A DNA stretch of 8,575 bases, taken from the NCBI GenBank assembly GCA_937950065.1, contig CALFEN010000115.1, forward strand, positions 1 to 8,575, given 5' to 3'. The notes beneath the pieces were generated by a model. The model was not told the DNA's origin. It did no database searches and saw only the letters and a program-made list of their open reading frames with translations. This document shows, piece after piece, positions 1 to 5,982 of this stretch (position 1 is its first letter; every line of letters begins with the position of its first letter). The position numbers were made by a program, and so were the translations under genes. Source of the stretch: an uncultured bacterium. Lineage in GTDB: Bacteria; Patescibacteria; JAEDAM01; Absconditabacterales; Absconditicoccaceae.

Positions 1-473
1 GAAAAATCCTTTTTATCAAAACTGTAAAATATTCAGTATGACCTTATAATTTGAGATATAATAACTCTTTCTACTCAATTAATAATATAACTACCCCATT
101 TGGTCATCAATGGCACAATTCAGATATTGGCACGTTTATTAAAAATAACTTTGTTTGTATGGGAATCTTTTATTATTACTTTTCATGAAAGGATTCATCC
201 ATATGTAAGTTCTTTTCTTTTACAATTTTCTACAGTATCGTTTGGTTCGCCAAGTTTTACATCTTTAATTTCTAGATAAAGCTTTTCTCAAGCTATATCA
301 TGAATAGGATTTATTTCTTCAAATAACTCTGTCATATAACTTGAAACAAACTCATCAAATCATTTTTTTTGAGCACCAAGTAAATCTGGGAATCAAGCGA
401 ATTTCCTTTGTTGAGCCAATACTATTCTGGATGTTTTCTCAACGTAAGTTTTGGAGGATTTTTTACTAGCCAT
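1..473 (-). CDS. rpoB: RNA polymerase beta subunit, N-terminal part (runs off window)
   Basis: This is the first 157 residues of the beta subunit of DNA-directed RNA polymerase, part of the core enzyme that makes RNA in the cytoplasm. The reading frame continues past the left edge. Recognisable beta-subunit landmarks are FPDLLGAQKKGFDEF (about 28-42), the ELFEEINPIHDI block (about 49-60), KLGEPNDTVENCKRKELTYGG (73-93) and the lobe/fork-side motif PLMTKWGSYIINGVERVIISQ (121-141), followed by IRSYGIFY. Eight of the twelve glycines are TGA codons, including the conserved G of NGVERV. The ATG at 473 is chosen because it precedes the conserved block by the usual distance; no Shine-Dalgarno motif precedes it. 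It is the last visible gene of the ribosomal-protein cluster, 198 bp after rpmH. Identity is certain; only the N-terminus is open to small revision. Confidence 0.97.
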
Positions 474-671
474 TGATATAAAGAAATTTTATAAATTAAA
501 ATTATTTTAAACCACAAAATTTCTCCTTTTTGGGGGAGAAATAATTTTCAACAAACTTATCTCAACTTCATCATAATATATTCCATATAATTAGTATATT
601 AATCTAATATTTTTTTATTTTTATATGTCTACAGACATATTTTCTGAAACAACCCAAAATAGTATCAATTT
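474..671 (-). promoter_or_regulatory. rpoB upstream leader with two hairpins
   Basis: This 198-bp gap between rpmH and rpoB is the longest in the cluster and carries no gene. It holds two dyads. One at 623-640 is an ATATGTC/GACATAT stem with a four-base loop. The other at 519-542 has 8-bp arms (ATTTCTCC and GGAGAAAT on the minus strand) separated by a C/A-rich loop, and is followed by a short U-rich stretch interrupted by G. The second could act as an intrinsic terminator or attenuator limiting rpoB relative to the ribosomal genes, or as an RNA-processing site. No convincing -35/-10 pair stands out in this very AT-rich stretch. The structures are seen in the sequence; the regulatory role is inference. 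Confidence 0.45.
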
Positions 672-688
672 TTAGCTTTTTGATACTA
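660..688 (-). terminator. Hairpin overlapping the rpmH stop codon
   Basis: On the minus strand the 9-bp arms TAGTATCAA and TTGATACTA enclose an A-rich 11-base loop that contains the rpmH stop codon, and are followed by TTTTGGG. The stem is AT-rich and the U-tract is only four bases, so termination would be partial at best. An RNA 3'-end or processing hairpin separating rpmH from rpoB is equally possible. Confidence 0.4.
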
Positions 689-827
689 CCAAAGAATGTC
701 TTCATTTTTGCCTTCTATTTGCTAATATCCTTCTTCAGGTACTAGTAGCCATTCTTGACAAAAATCAGTGAACTCTCATTCTTTTTAACCAGTTATATTT
801 TCTTATTCTTTTTAATTTTGAAGCCAT
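672..827 (-). CDS. rpmH: 50S ribosomal protein bL34
   Basis: This 51-residue, strongly basic protein matches large-subunit protein L34. The signature HGFLSRM (20-26), then TSTGRRILANRRQKGRHSL (28-46), corresponds to the family's HGFRxRM...GRxVLxxRRxKGR. All three glycines are TGA codons at positions where L34 is invariantly Gly, so the gene is invisible under the standard code; this is among the strongest single arguments for code 25 here. It starts 23 nt after the rpsR stop. In most bacteria rpmH lies next to rnpA near the chromosome origin; here it sits between rpsR and rpoB, with no rnpA visible. The first residues (MASKLKRIRKYNW) diverge from the usual MKRTxQPS start, but no better start codon exists. 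Identity is confident despite the small size. Confidence 0.93.
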
Positions 828-850
828 GAATAATTCTTAAGATACTAAAT

Positions 851-1057
851 TTATTTTATATAAGACAAAAGTCATAATTCTCTTGCTCTAATAATAGCTT
901 TTCTTACTTGTTTTTGATGTTTTACTGCATTTCAAGTATACTTTCTAGGTTTGATTTCGCCGAACCTTGTTGTATATCTTTTTAACAAAGACAATGATTT
1001 CCAACTTATCAGTTGTTCATTGTTTGGTTCCTCAAAAAAACTTTTCTTTTGTGTCAT
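851..1057 (-). CDS. rpsR: 30S ribosomal protein bS18
   Basis: This 68-residue basic protein is S18, the small-subunit partner of S6. The conserved region runs SLLKRYTTRFGEIKPRKYTG (about 23-42), then HQKQVRKAIIRARELGLLSY (46-66), matching the family's LxRFxxxxGKIxPRRxTGxxxxxQRxLxxAIKRARxxxLLP. Two of its three glycines, including the near-invariant G of the TG motif, are TGA. It starts 24 nt after ssb, preserving the widespread rpsF-ssb-rpsR order. The bases before its ATG (TAATCTAAAAAA) are identical to those before tsf, and no Shine-Dalgarno motif is present. bL9 (rplI), often next in this operon, is absent here; rpmH follows instead. Confidence 0.96.
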
Positions 1058-1081
1058 TTTTTTAGATTATAATTTAAATTT

Positions 1082-1471
1082 TTATTCTTCATTGTCCATC
1101 ATCGTTTCATCTTCTACATTCCTCCTCCTCCTGTCCAAAATAAGCAATTCTTCAGCAACTATTTCAGTAATTATCCTTGGTGCTTGCTCTCATTCTATCT
1201 GCAATTTTCTATTGTGCAGATATCACTTTACATACACCTTCATTCATTTAATTAATAATTTATCCAAAGTTTCAGCTAATTTTCACCACAAAGCTATTTT
1301 ATGATACTGGATTTCTTCCTTCTTATCGTCCTGTCTGGTAGTCCAACTTCTTCTCGTAGCCAAATTAAAAACCACAAGCTCCTGATTGTTCTTATTCTCT
1401 TTGATAATAGGATCATTTGCTACCCGTCATATCAAAATCACTTCATTTATACTTCAGACGTTTTTATTCAT
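1082..1471 (-). CDS. ssb: Single-stranded DNA-binding protein
   Basis: This 129-residue OB-fold protein coats single-stranded DNA during replication, recombination and repair. SSB hallmarks are INEVILIGRVANDP (8-21), the FNLATRRSW strand (35-43), the YHKIALWGKLAE block (56-67) and the KVYVKGYLH strand (78-86). All six glycines are TGA codons, including the G of LIGRV and KGY. It is shorter than typical SSBs (about 150-180 aa). The long flexible linker is nearly absent and the tail ends MMDNEE: acidic, but without the usual terminal hydrophobic DIPF/PF tip that recruits partner proteins. It lies between rpsF and rpsR with 22 and 24 nt spacers. The start at 1471 is the first ATG after rpsF and gives the normal N-terminus. 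Identity is confident. Confidence 0.96.
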
Positions 1472-1493
1472 CCGGACTATATCAAAATAAATA

Positions 1494-1895
1494 CTATCAT
1501 TTTATTTTGCTAACAGAATCCATATCCTGGAATGCTTTGATATTTTTTTGTTTTGACTTTTCTTCATCTGTAAGTTCAAACATCTTGCTTACATCTGCGA
1601 ATTTTAAGAATTTTTCATTCTTTCACATTTTGTAGAAGAAATATCTAATTACAGGTTTCATAAGAAAAAGATCTTTTTTTACAGCCTCTACTTTAGCTCA
1701 TTCTGTAATCATTTCATAGGAAACAAAATAAGCTCTATCGTGTCATTCAAACTGTCATGTCAACTCAAGAATTCAGATATCATCTTTTTGTTTAATATCT
1801 TCACCAAACAAATCTTCTACAGTTTTTAAACTGGACTGAATATCATCTTTTTTTAGCTTTGAATCTATCAAAACGACTAATTCGTATCTATTCAT
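1494..1895 (-). CDS. rpsF: 30S ribosomal protein bS6
   Basis: This 133-residue protein matches S6 of the 30S platform. It begins MNRYELVVLIDSKL, the first beta strand of the family, and continues with the central ILELTGQFEGHDRAYFVSYEM region (about 42-62) and the KPVIRYFFYKM strand (about 80-90) that corresponds to the VLRYLxVR motif of S6. Six of seven glycines are TGA, the last being the codon just before the TAG stop, so annotation under code 11 would break the gene repeatedly and trim its end. The C-terminal tail past residue 95 is charged and not diagnostic. It heads the rpsF-ssb-rpsR trio. A TATAAT sits 12 bp upstream of the ATG (1908-1913), but the nearest -35-like hexamer is 19 bp away, so a separate promoter is uncertain. 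Confidence 0.94.
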
Positions 1896-1920
1896 TTAAT
1901 ATTGTTTATTATATTTTAAA

Positions 1921-1941
1921 ATTTTGATCAAATATCAAAAT
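1921..1941 (-). repeat. Hairpin in the tsf-rpsF spacer
   Basis: Arms of 8 bp (ATTTTGAT and ATCAAAAT) surround a 5-base loop inside the 47-bp tsf-rpsF gap, which is about twice the length of most spacers in the cluster. On the minus strand it is followed by TTTAAAAT. The stem is AT-rich, so a terminator would be weak; an RNA-processing signal dividing the tsf and rpsF segments is another reading. Confidence 0.35.
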
Positions 1942-1942
1942 A

Positions 1943-2743
1943 CTATATACTAAATCTAACAAAACTTAAAACCTTAAATCATTCAGGTAATATATGTTTT
2001 ATTTTTTTTGTATCATCTCTGATATATAGTTGTTCAAGCAATACAAAATCTGAATATGATTTCATAAGTTTTCATTCAACTATTTTCTCTACCATATCAG
2101 CAGGTTTATTTGTTCCAGCCATCTCTTCTGCAAATTTTGCTTTCATCTCTGCAGAAACATTTGCAGGAACGCTATCTACATCAAGATAATCTGGATTCAT
2201 AGCAGCTACCTGAAGAGCCACTTCTTTTGCTATATTTTCATCGCTGCCGTCATAATAAATTATTGCAACTACTTTATCTCATGGATGAGCATATACATAA
2301 GATTTTCAATTCTTTATAAAAGCATCAAGTAATCTTATATTTTCACCGATCTTTCATATATTTTCTTGAATAATAGGGATTATTTTTTCATCCAAAAATG
2401 ACTGATCAATATCAGACAAAGCAGACAATTCTCAATTGTAAGCAGACAAAACGTCAATTATTTTATTAGCCAATTCATGGAAATTTTCATTTCTTGATAC
2501 AAAATCAGTTTCACAAGCAAGCTTAATTCATATATTTTTATCTCATTCTCTTCTTACCTTTACTATACCGTCATTTGTTTCTCTGTCAGCTTTTTTTCAA
2601 GCTTTAGAGATTCATTTTTCTTTTAGTATATCTTGAGCTTTATCAAAATCTCATTCTGCCTGTATCAAAGCGTCTTTACAATCTTTGATAGGAGCAAATG
2701 TAACTTCTCTAAGTCTCTTTAATAAATTTATATCTACTTGCAT
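1943..2743 (-). CDS. tsf: Translation elongation factor Ts
   Basis: This 266-residue protein is EF-Ts, the nucleotide-exchange factor that releases GDP from EF-Tu. The N-terminal UBA-like module (LKRLREVTFAPIKDCKDAL, about 8-26, through LKEKGISKAGKKADRET, 40-56) is followed by the core-domain signature KLACETDFVSRNENF (74-88), matching the family's TDFVARN motif that contacts EF-Tu. Later come SYVYAHPGDKVVAIIYY and the VALQVAAMNPDYL block, both typical of EF-Ts. Eleven of about fifteen glycines are TGA. The length is normal for the family, so the protein appears intact. It follows rpsB as in most bacteria, but with a small membrane-protein gene inserted between. The start context TAATCTAAAAAAATG is shared with rpsR. 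Confidence 0.97.
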
Positions 2744-2767
2744 TTTTTTAGATTAATTTATAAAAAT

Positions 2768-3262
2768 TTATTTAGTTCATTCAGATCCAGAGTCTACACT
2801 CTCCTGTTCGTCCTCACAATAATCATCGCTTCTTACATCCATATCTTCATAAAAATCAAACAAATTAAGCACCCAAGATCATAGACCAAAAAAGAAAGGT
2901 AAAAATATTCTATCATTATGCTTTCCTGTCAAATACTTTCATTCCCATGCCTGTTTTACAAACACCCACCATACTACAAGCATCAACGCCAATAGCACCA
3001 TCGGTATCAAGTTTATCAGTTTATAAGGAACAAAAAACAAAAACATAGTAGTTACCAAAATAAAGAAGAACAAAAGCCACCAGCCAACAGCCTGTTTTAC
3101 GTGATATACCTCATACATTGAGATAGACTTTTTGTCCAGAACTATCATTATTCAAACAAAAAAATACATCATCACTGCTCTTTTCCTTTCAGCTTCAGTA
3201 GGGACATATCTTTGTTGAATAAGAACATCTAGTTCATGTCCTCCTTCTTTTTTTTGTACCAT
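2768..3262 (-). CDS. Small membrane protein, Tic20/DUF4870-like
   Basis: This 164-residue protein has a hydrophilic N-terminus (QRYVPTEAERKRA, 17-29), then hydrophobic segments at about 30-42, 57-79, 82-103 and a shorter one at 119-135. It ends in a very acidic tail (EDMDVRSDDYCEDEQ, 139-153, to EGTK). The pattern of a KRA-VMMYFFVGI helix, then YEVYHVKQAVGWWLLFF, resembles Tic20/DUF4870-type four-helix proteins, whose molecular function is not established; this assignment is by eye only. Four glycines are TGA, one of which would split the gene after helix 3. It starts 4 nt after the rpsB stop and ends 24 nt before tsf, so it is co-transcribed and perhaps translationally coupled to rpsB. A role linking ribosome production to membrane biogenesis is only a guess. 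Confidence 0.85.
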
Positions 3263-3266
3263 ATAA

Positions 3267-3926
3267 TTATTTTAATATATATTTTAGAACAAAATCTAAA
3301 GAATCATAAGAATTTACATTCATCAACACTAGATTCTCATCTTTCCACCGTCTATTAAAATTTGTAGTAGACAAAACTAGATTATCTATTTTCATCTTTT
3401 CTACTTCATTTACAAATTTAGACATAAAGACACCGTCTACAATGATTACGAAATCAGGCAAAGCCTTTAGATTTTTTACTCATTTGTAAACAATCTCAAG
3501 TTTATTGTATTGTCTAATTTTTACAAGTTTCTCTTTTTTTGTAAGTTTTCCAAAATCCTCACTGTCTATATAGTTTTTCAATTCGTTCATAGAATTAATC
3601 CTACTAGTCAATGTATCAAAATTTGTCAAAACTCCACCAGGAACCTTGTAATTAAGATAATGAATTCAAGTGTCCTTTGAAAGAGCTTCTATTTCATCCC
3701 TATACAAAACCTTCTCACAAATAAGAAGTATTTGTTTATTATCTTTTTTTAACTGCTGAATCTTTGTTCTTGCAGCTTCAAGTTGAGAAGCAATAACTTC
3801 AGGATTTATAATAGTCACTCAATTCTGAACATCAGCCCAATATTTTTGAGTTTTTGGGTTTGAATATTTTTTTAATGTTCAAACATAAGTTTTTGATCAC
3901 AATATTTGATCCAATAATACTACCAT
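3267..3926 (-). CDS. rpsB: 30S ribosomal protein uS2
   Basis: This 219-residue protein is S2 of the 30S subunit. Supporting blocks are KYWADVQNGVTIINPE (28-43; family: xxxYIxxxRNGIxIIDLxKT), the VPGGVLTNFDTL motif (95-106; family GGxLTNFxTI), LTKKEKLVKI (128-137) and LPDFVIIVDG (156-165; family LPDxVFVVD). The N-terminal HFGH segment is not recognisable (LGSKTYVGTLKKYSNPKT instead), the usual NxDP loop reads TTNFNRRW, and the protein is shorter than the usual 230-260 residues, so it is a divergent, compact S2. Five of nine glycines are TGA. It lies 22 nt after rplL and 4 nt before the membrane-protein gene; rpsB with tsf nearby is the standard bacterial arrangement, but rpsB directly after rplL is not. 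Confidence 0.93.
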
Positions 3927-3948
3927 ACTTAATTTCTAAATAATAAAA

Positions 3949-4332
3949 TTATTTCAATGTAACTTTTGCACCTGCTTCTTCAAGTTTATTTTTGAAAGCT
4001 TCTGCTTCTTCTGTTTTCATATTATCTTTGATTATAGCTGGAGCCTTCTCTACTAGATCTTTAGCTTCTTTAAGTCATATATTCAATACTTCTTTTACAA
4101 CTTTAATAACAGCTATTTTTTGTTGACCTATTTCTGTAAGTTCTACATTAAAAGAATCTTTTTCTCAAGCATCTTCTGCTCAAGCTGCTGCTACAGCTCA
4201 ACCTGCTACCATTACTGGAGCTGCTGAAACACCAAATTCTTCTTCCAAAGATTTTACTAATTCTGCTAATTCTACAACACTTAATTGTTTTACTAAATCA
4301 AATATTTGTTGTGATTTTTCTGATAATGCCAT
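3949..4332 (-). CDS. rplL: 50S ribosomal protein bL12 (L7/L12)
   Basis: This 127-residue stalk protein recruits translation GTPases to the ribosome. It has the N-terminal dimerisation helices (residues about 5-34, [21 protein letters not shown]), an Ala/Gly/Glu hinge (40-60) and the C-terminal GTPase-binding domain with [11 protein letters not shown] (72-82) and [13 protein letters not shown] (86-98). The loop glycine G86 and three hinge glycines are TGA, and the first is invariant in L7/L12, which fixes TGA as Gly. The length is typical and the gene is intact. It follows rplJ, its partner in the L10-L12 stalk complex, after a 77-bp spacer that may hold an extra promoter. Confidence 0.98.
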
Positions 4333-4340
4333 ATTTATTT

Positions 4341-4368
4341 ATATTAATCAAATAAAATAATAAATCAA
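4341..4368 (-). promoter_or_regulatory. Possible internal promoter before rplL
   Basis: TTGATT and TAATAT on the minus strand are separated by 16 bp, the same spacing as the two promoters proposed in the divergent region. Only 8 bp lie between the -10 and the rplL ATG, so any transcript would be essentially leaderless. A small dyad (AGTTTA/TAAACT, 4368-4383) overlaps its upstream edge. It could raise rplL expression over rplJ, in line with several L12 copies per ribosome, but such matches are common by chance in AT-rich DNA. Confidence 0.28.
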
Positions 4369-4409
4369 GTTTATTTTTAAACTATTTTAAACGTTTTTAT
4401 CAAGCAAGA

Positions 4410-4925
4410 CTACTCTTGTGATTTCTTTTCTTTGATCTGATCAAGTGCCATCACAAATGATTGCAATGGATAATTCATAAGATAAAGTAATTTGGAAACA
4501 AGTTCTTCTTTTGAAGGAAGTGTAGCCAAACTATTTACATATGAAGCGTCTTTCCACTCTTTATCAAACCATCATCCTATATAATCTATTTCATATTTAG
4601 CCTTTGCCTTTTTCCAAAGTTTTCTAACTTTTTCTATTTCTTTAAGTCAAGCAAACTCATCTGTGTAACTATACAAAACAATTGCTGATCATTCCAATAT
4701 ATCCAAACTTACATCTCCATAACCAAAATCTTTCATCTGATTAAGGAAAATTCTTTTTTTAACTACATTTATTTTGCAGCCTACTTTTGCAAGTTCTATT
4801 CTAACTTTATTTATCTCATTTACTGGAATAGCAAATTGTTTCAATACTACAACATTTTTTTCTCATTCTACATTTTTTTTGTAGTCATTCACCAATTTAG
4901 CTTTAATAGCTTTTGTAATAGCCAT
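4410..4925 (-). CDS. rplJ: 50S ribosomal protein uL10
   Basis: This 171-residue protein is L10, which anchors L12 dimers to the ribosome and usually represses its own operon by binding the leader RNA. The N-terminal rRNA-binding domain shows KNVVVLKQFAIPVNEINKVR (23-42), then the strand and basic segment KVGCKINVVKKRIF (47-60; family: GxxxxVVKNTLxxxA). LATLPSKEELVSKLLYLMNYP (133-153) matches the family's LPSREELLAxLLGxLxxP before the L12-binding helix (QSFVMALDQIKEKKS). Four glycines are TGA. The length is typical. The ATG at 4925 is chosen because it opens the conserved N-terminus; no Shine-Dalgarno motif precedes it. It is the first gene of the cluster, directly after an L10 leader and attenuator-like hairpin. 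Confidence 0.97.
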
Positions 4926-4940
4926 AATAATTTCGTTTGA

Positions 4941-4970
4941 AAAATAAAAAACTTCCTTTTACGAGGAAGC
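4941..4970 (-). terminator. Attenuator-like intrinsic terminator before rplJ
   Basis: On the minus strand the arms CTTCCT and AGGAAG (4969-4964 and 4957-4952) enclose a 6-base loop and are followed by TTTTTTATTTT, a good U-tract. It lies between the L10 leader and the rplJ start, where a read-through-controlled attenuator would be expected. Its 5' arm (CCTCG with flanking bases) can alternatively pair with CGAGG at the end of the leader core, giving a possible antiterminator. Confidence 0.72.
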
Positions 4971-4984
4971 CCAAAAAAACGATG

Positions 4985-5047
4985 AGCTATACCTCGGTAG
5001 GAAAATTACTTCAATAGTATTGAAAACCTACTGTCTTCGGTAATATT
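4985..5047 (-). promoter_or_regulatory. Ribosomal protein L10 leader RNA
   Basis: Read on the minus strand, this matches the L10-leader architecture: a basal helix (TACC with GGTA), an internal loop containing GAAGACA on one side and CGA on the other, consistent with a kink-turn, a GTAGG/CCTAC helix, and an apical TTCAAT-ACT-ATTGAA hairpin. The GACAGTAGG and CCTACCGAGG strings are the conserved core of this family, which binds the L10(L12) complex. Position is right: between a promoter and rplJ. Binding of surplus L10-L12 should favour the downstream hairpin and lower expression of the whole cluster; this regulatory outcome is inferred. Confidence 0.88.
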
Positions 5048-5063
5048 TTACAATGTAATATCT

Positions 5064-5091
5064 TTTATACTTATTTTTTTTATAAATTCAA
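5064..5091 (-). promoter_or_regulatory. Promoter of the rplJ-rpoB cluster
   Basis: TTGAAT (-35) and TATAAA (-10) lie 16 bp apart on the minus strand, with a predicted start near 5056, a few bases before the L10 leader. Long A- and T-tracts directly upstream could act as an UP element. Placement relative to the leader is the main support. Confidence 0.65.
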
Positions 5092-5092
5092 G

Positions 5093-5151
5093 AGATTTTT
5101 TTAGTTTTTTTAAAAAAACTACCAACTATTATAAATAATCCAAAAAAATCT
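5093..5151. repeat. Nested A/T-tract inverted repeats between divergent promoters
   Basis: An inner perfect palindrome at 5102-5121 (TAGTTTTTTT followed by its reverse complement) lies inside outer 10-bp arms AGATTTTTTT at 5093-5102 and AAAAAAATCT at 5142-5151. It starts just upstream of the -35 of the L10 promoter and about 35 bp upstream of the opposite promoter. It may be intrinsically bent DNA, an UP element or a protein-binding site; no genes converge here, so a bidirectional terminator is unlikely. Confidence 0.5.
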
Positions 5152-5184
5152 TTCACTTAAAAATAATTTTTAAAGAATTTTCTC

Positions 5185-5212
5185 TTGAATAAAAATAAAA
5201 TATTTTTATTAT
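5185..5212 (+). promoter_or_regulatory. Promoter of the first surface-protein gene
   Basis: TTGAAT and TATTAT are 16 bp apart on the plus strand, with the predicted start about 30 bp before the ATG at 5248. The -35 hexamer is identical to that of the divergent rplJ promoter. The surrounding sequence is very AT-rich, so the match is suggestive only. Confidence 0.5.
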
Positions 5213-5247
5213 ATAGCTAACCTAATTTATATTTTAAATTTATTACA

Positions 5248-5850
5248 ATGAAAAACTTTTTACATACCGCTAAAAACTGAATTATATTCGGAGTTTTTGC
5301 CAGCGTTATTATAATTGTATCCTTAACAATATTTCTAAAAGCTCGGCAAGCCACCAATCCTAATATCGCTGACGATGGACAATGATTGTATGCAACCGCT
5401 GGTACTACTCTTACCGCTGGGAAATGGAATACTTTAGTCTCTAACTCCAAAAATAATTATCAAAAAGTATCTTTAACTAATGGAGACTATCAAACTCCTT
5501 CAGCTTCCCCTTCTACTTGCGTTCCATGAGCGGACATCACCATGACTACATCAGCAAATCCTGTTTTGATAATGATAAGTTTAGCAACTATAAATAACTG
5601 AACTTCAGCTTCTACTATATATTGTGATATTGCTATAGATGGAACAAAACTTTCTAGTTGATCTCCATCTTTCCGAACATCATTAGCTGCATGAACTACT
5701 GAAACATTAAACTATAACTACATTACAAATACCCTCACCGCTGGAAGCCATAATTTTAAAGTTTATTGCTGGAGCGATTGATGACGTATTTTAATAAAAA
5801 AATCTGCAACATTACAAACCCAATTCAATGTTATTGAACTTAAACAGTAA
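5248..5850 (+). CDS. Membrane-anchored or secreted surface protein, paralogue 1
   Basis: This 200-residue protein is of unknown function. Residues 11-30 form one hydrophobic helix after a short basic start (MKNFLHTAKN). KARQATNPNIADDG then opens the 31-residue segment (31-61) shared with the next gene, ending TTLTAGKWN. The rest is Ser/Thr-rich, predicted beta-rich, with Cys at 91, 126 and 174, and ends SATLQTQFNVIEL, which resembles by eye C-terminal beta-sandwich domains of phage-fibre or adhesin-like proteins. Eight glycines are TGA, so it uses the host code. The helix could be a signal anchor or an uncleaved signal peptide; there is no prepilin G-FxxxE site. It has its own promoter, divergent from the ribosomal cluster. 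A surface or attachment role is inference. Confidence 0.82.
5338..5430 (+). repeat. 93-bp repeat, copy 1 (shared stalk segment)
   Basis: This segment is 89/93 identical to 6070-6162, aligned codon by codon without gaps. The four differences give one amino-acid change (Ala to Thr) and three silent ones. By hand count it is about 47% GC, well above the flanking DNA. It covers residues 31-61 of its gene, directly after the membrane helix. Confidence 0.95.
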
Positions 5851-5891
5851 CCTCACTAGATTTCTTTATATATTAAAAAAATTATATCTGC

Positions 5892-5918
5892 AATATTCAT
5901 TGTTTATATTTGAATATT
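5892..5918 (+). terminator. Possible weak terminator between the two surface-protein genes
   Basis: AATATTC and GAATATT form a 7-bp AT-rich stem with a 13-base loop, followed by CATTTTTCTC. It lies 41 bp after the stop of the first surface gene and upstream of a promoter for the second. The low-GC stem makes real termination doubtful. Confidence 0.28.
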
Positions 5919-5926
5919 CATTTTTC

Positions 5927-5955
5927 TCTTGATTTTCTAAAAATTTCCTTATAAT
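5927..5955 (+). promoter_or_regulatory. Promoter of the second surface-protein gene
   Basis: A perfect TATAAT at 5950-5955 lies 27 bp before the ATG at 5983. Upstream, TCTTGA is 17 bp away (or TTGATT at 15 bp). The consensus -10 and good distance to the start make this likely. It suggests that the second and third genes are transcribed independently of the first. Confidence 0.5.
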
Positions 5956-5982
5956 TCAAATATTTATAAATAACTTTTCAAA

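Noticed and set aside
623..640. ATATGTC/GACATAT hairpin as an intrinsic terminator
   Set aside because: On the minus strand it is followed by an A-rich stretch rather than a U-tract, and no plus-strand gene precedes it.
951..1635. Plus-strand open frames of about 70-117 codons opposite rpsR, ssb and rpsF
   Set aside because: They are antisense to well-supported conserved genes, have hydrophobic low-complexity translations, and resemble no family.
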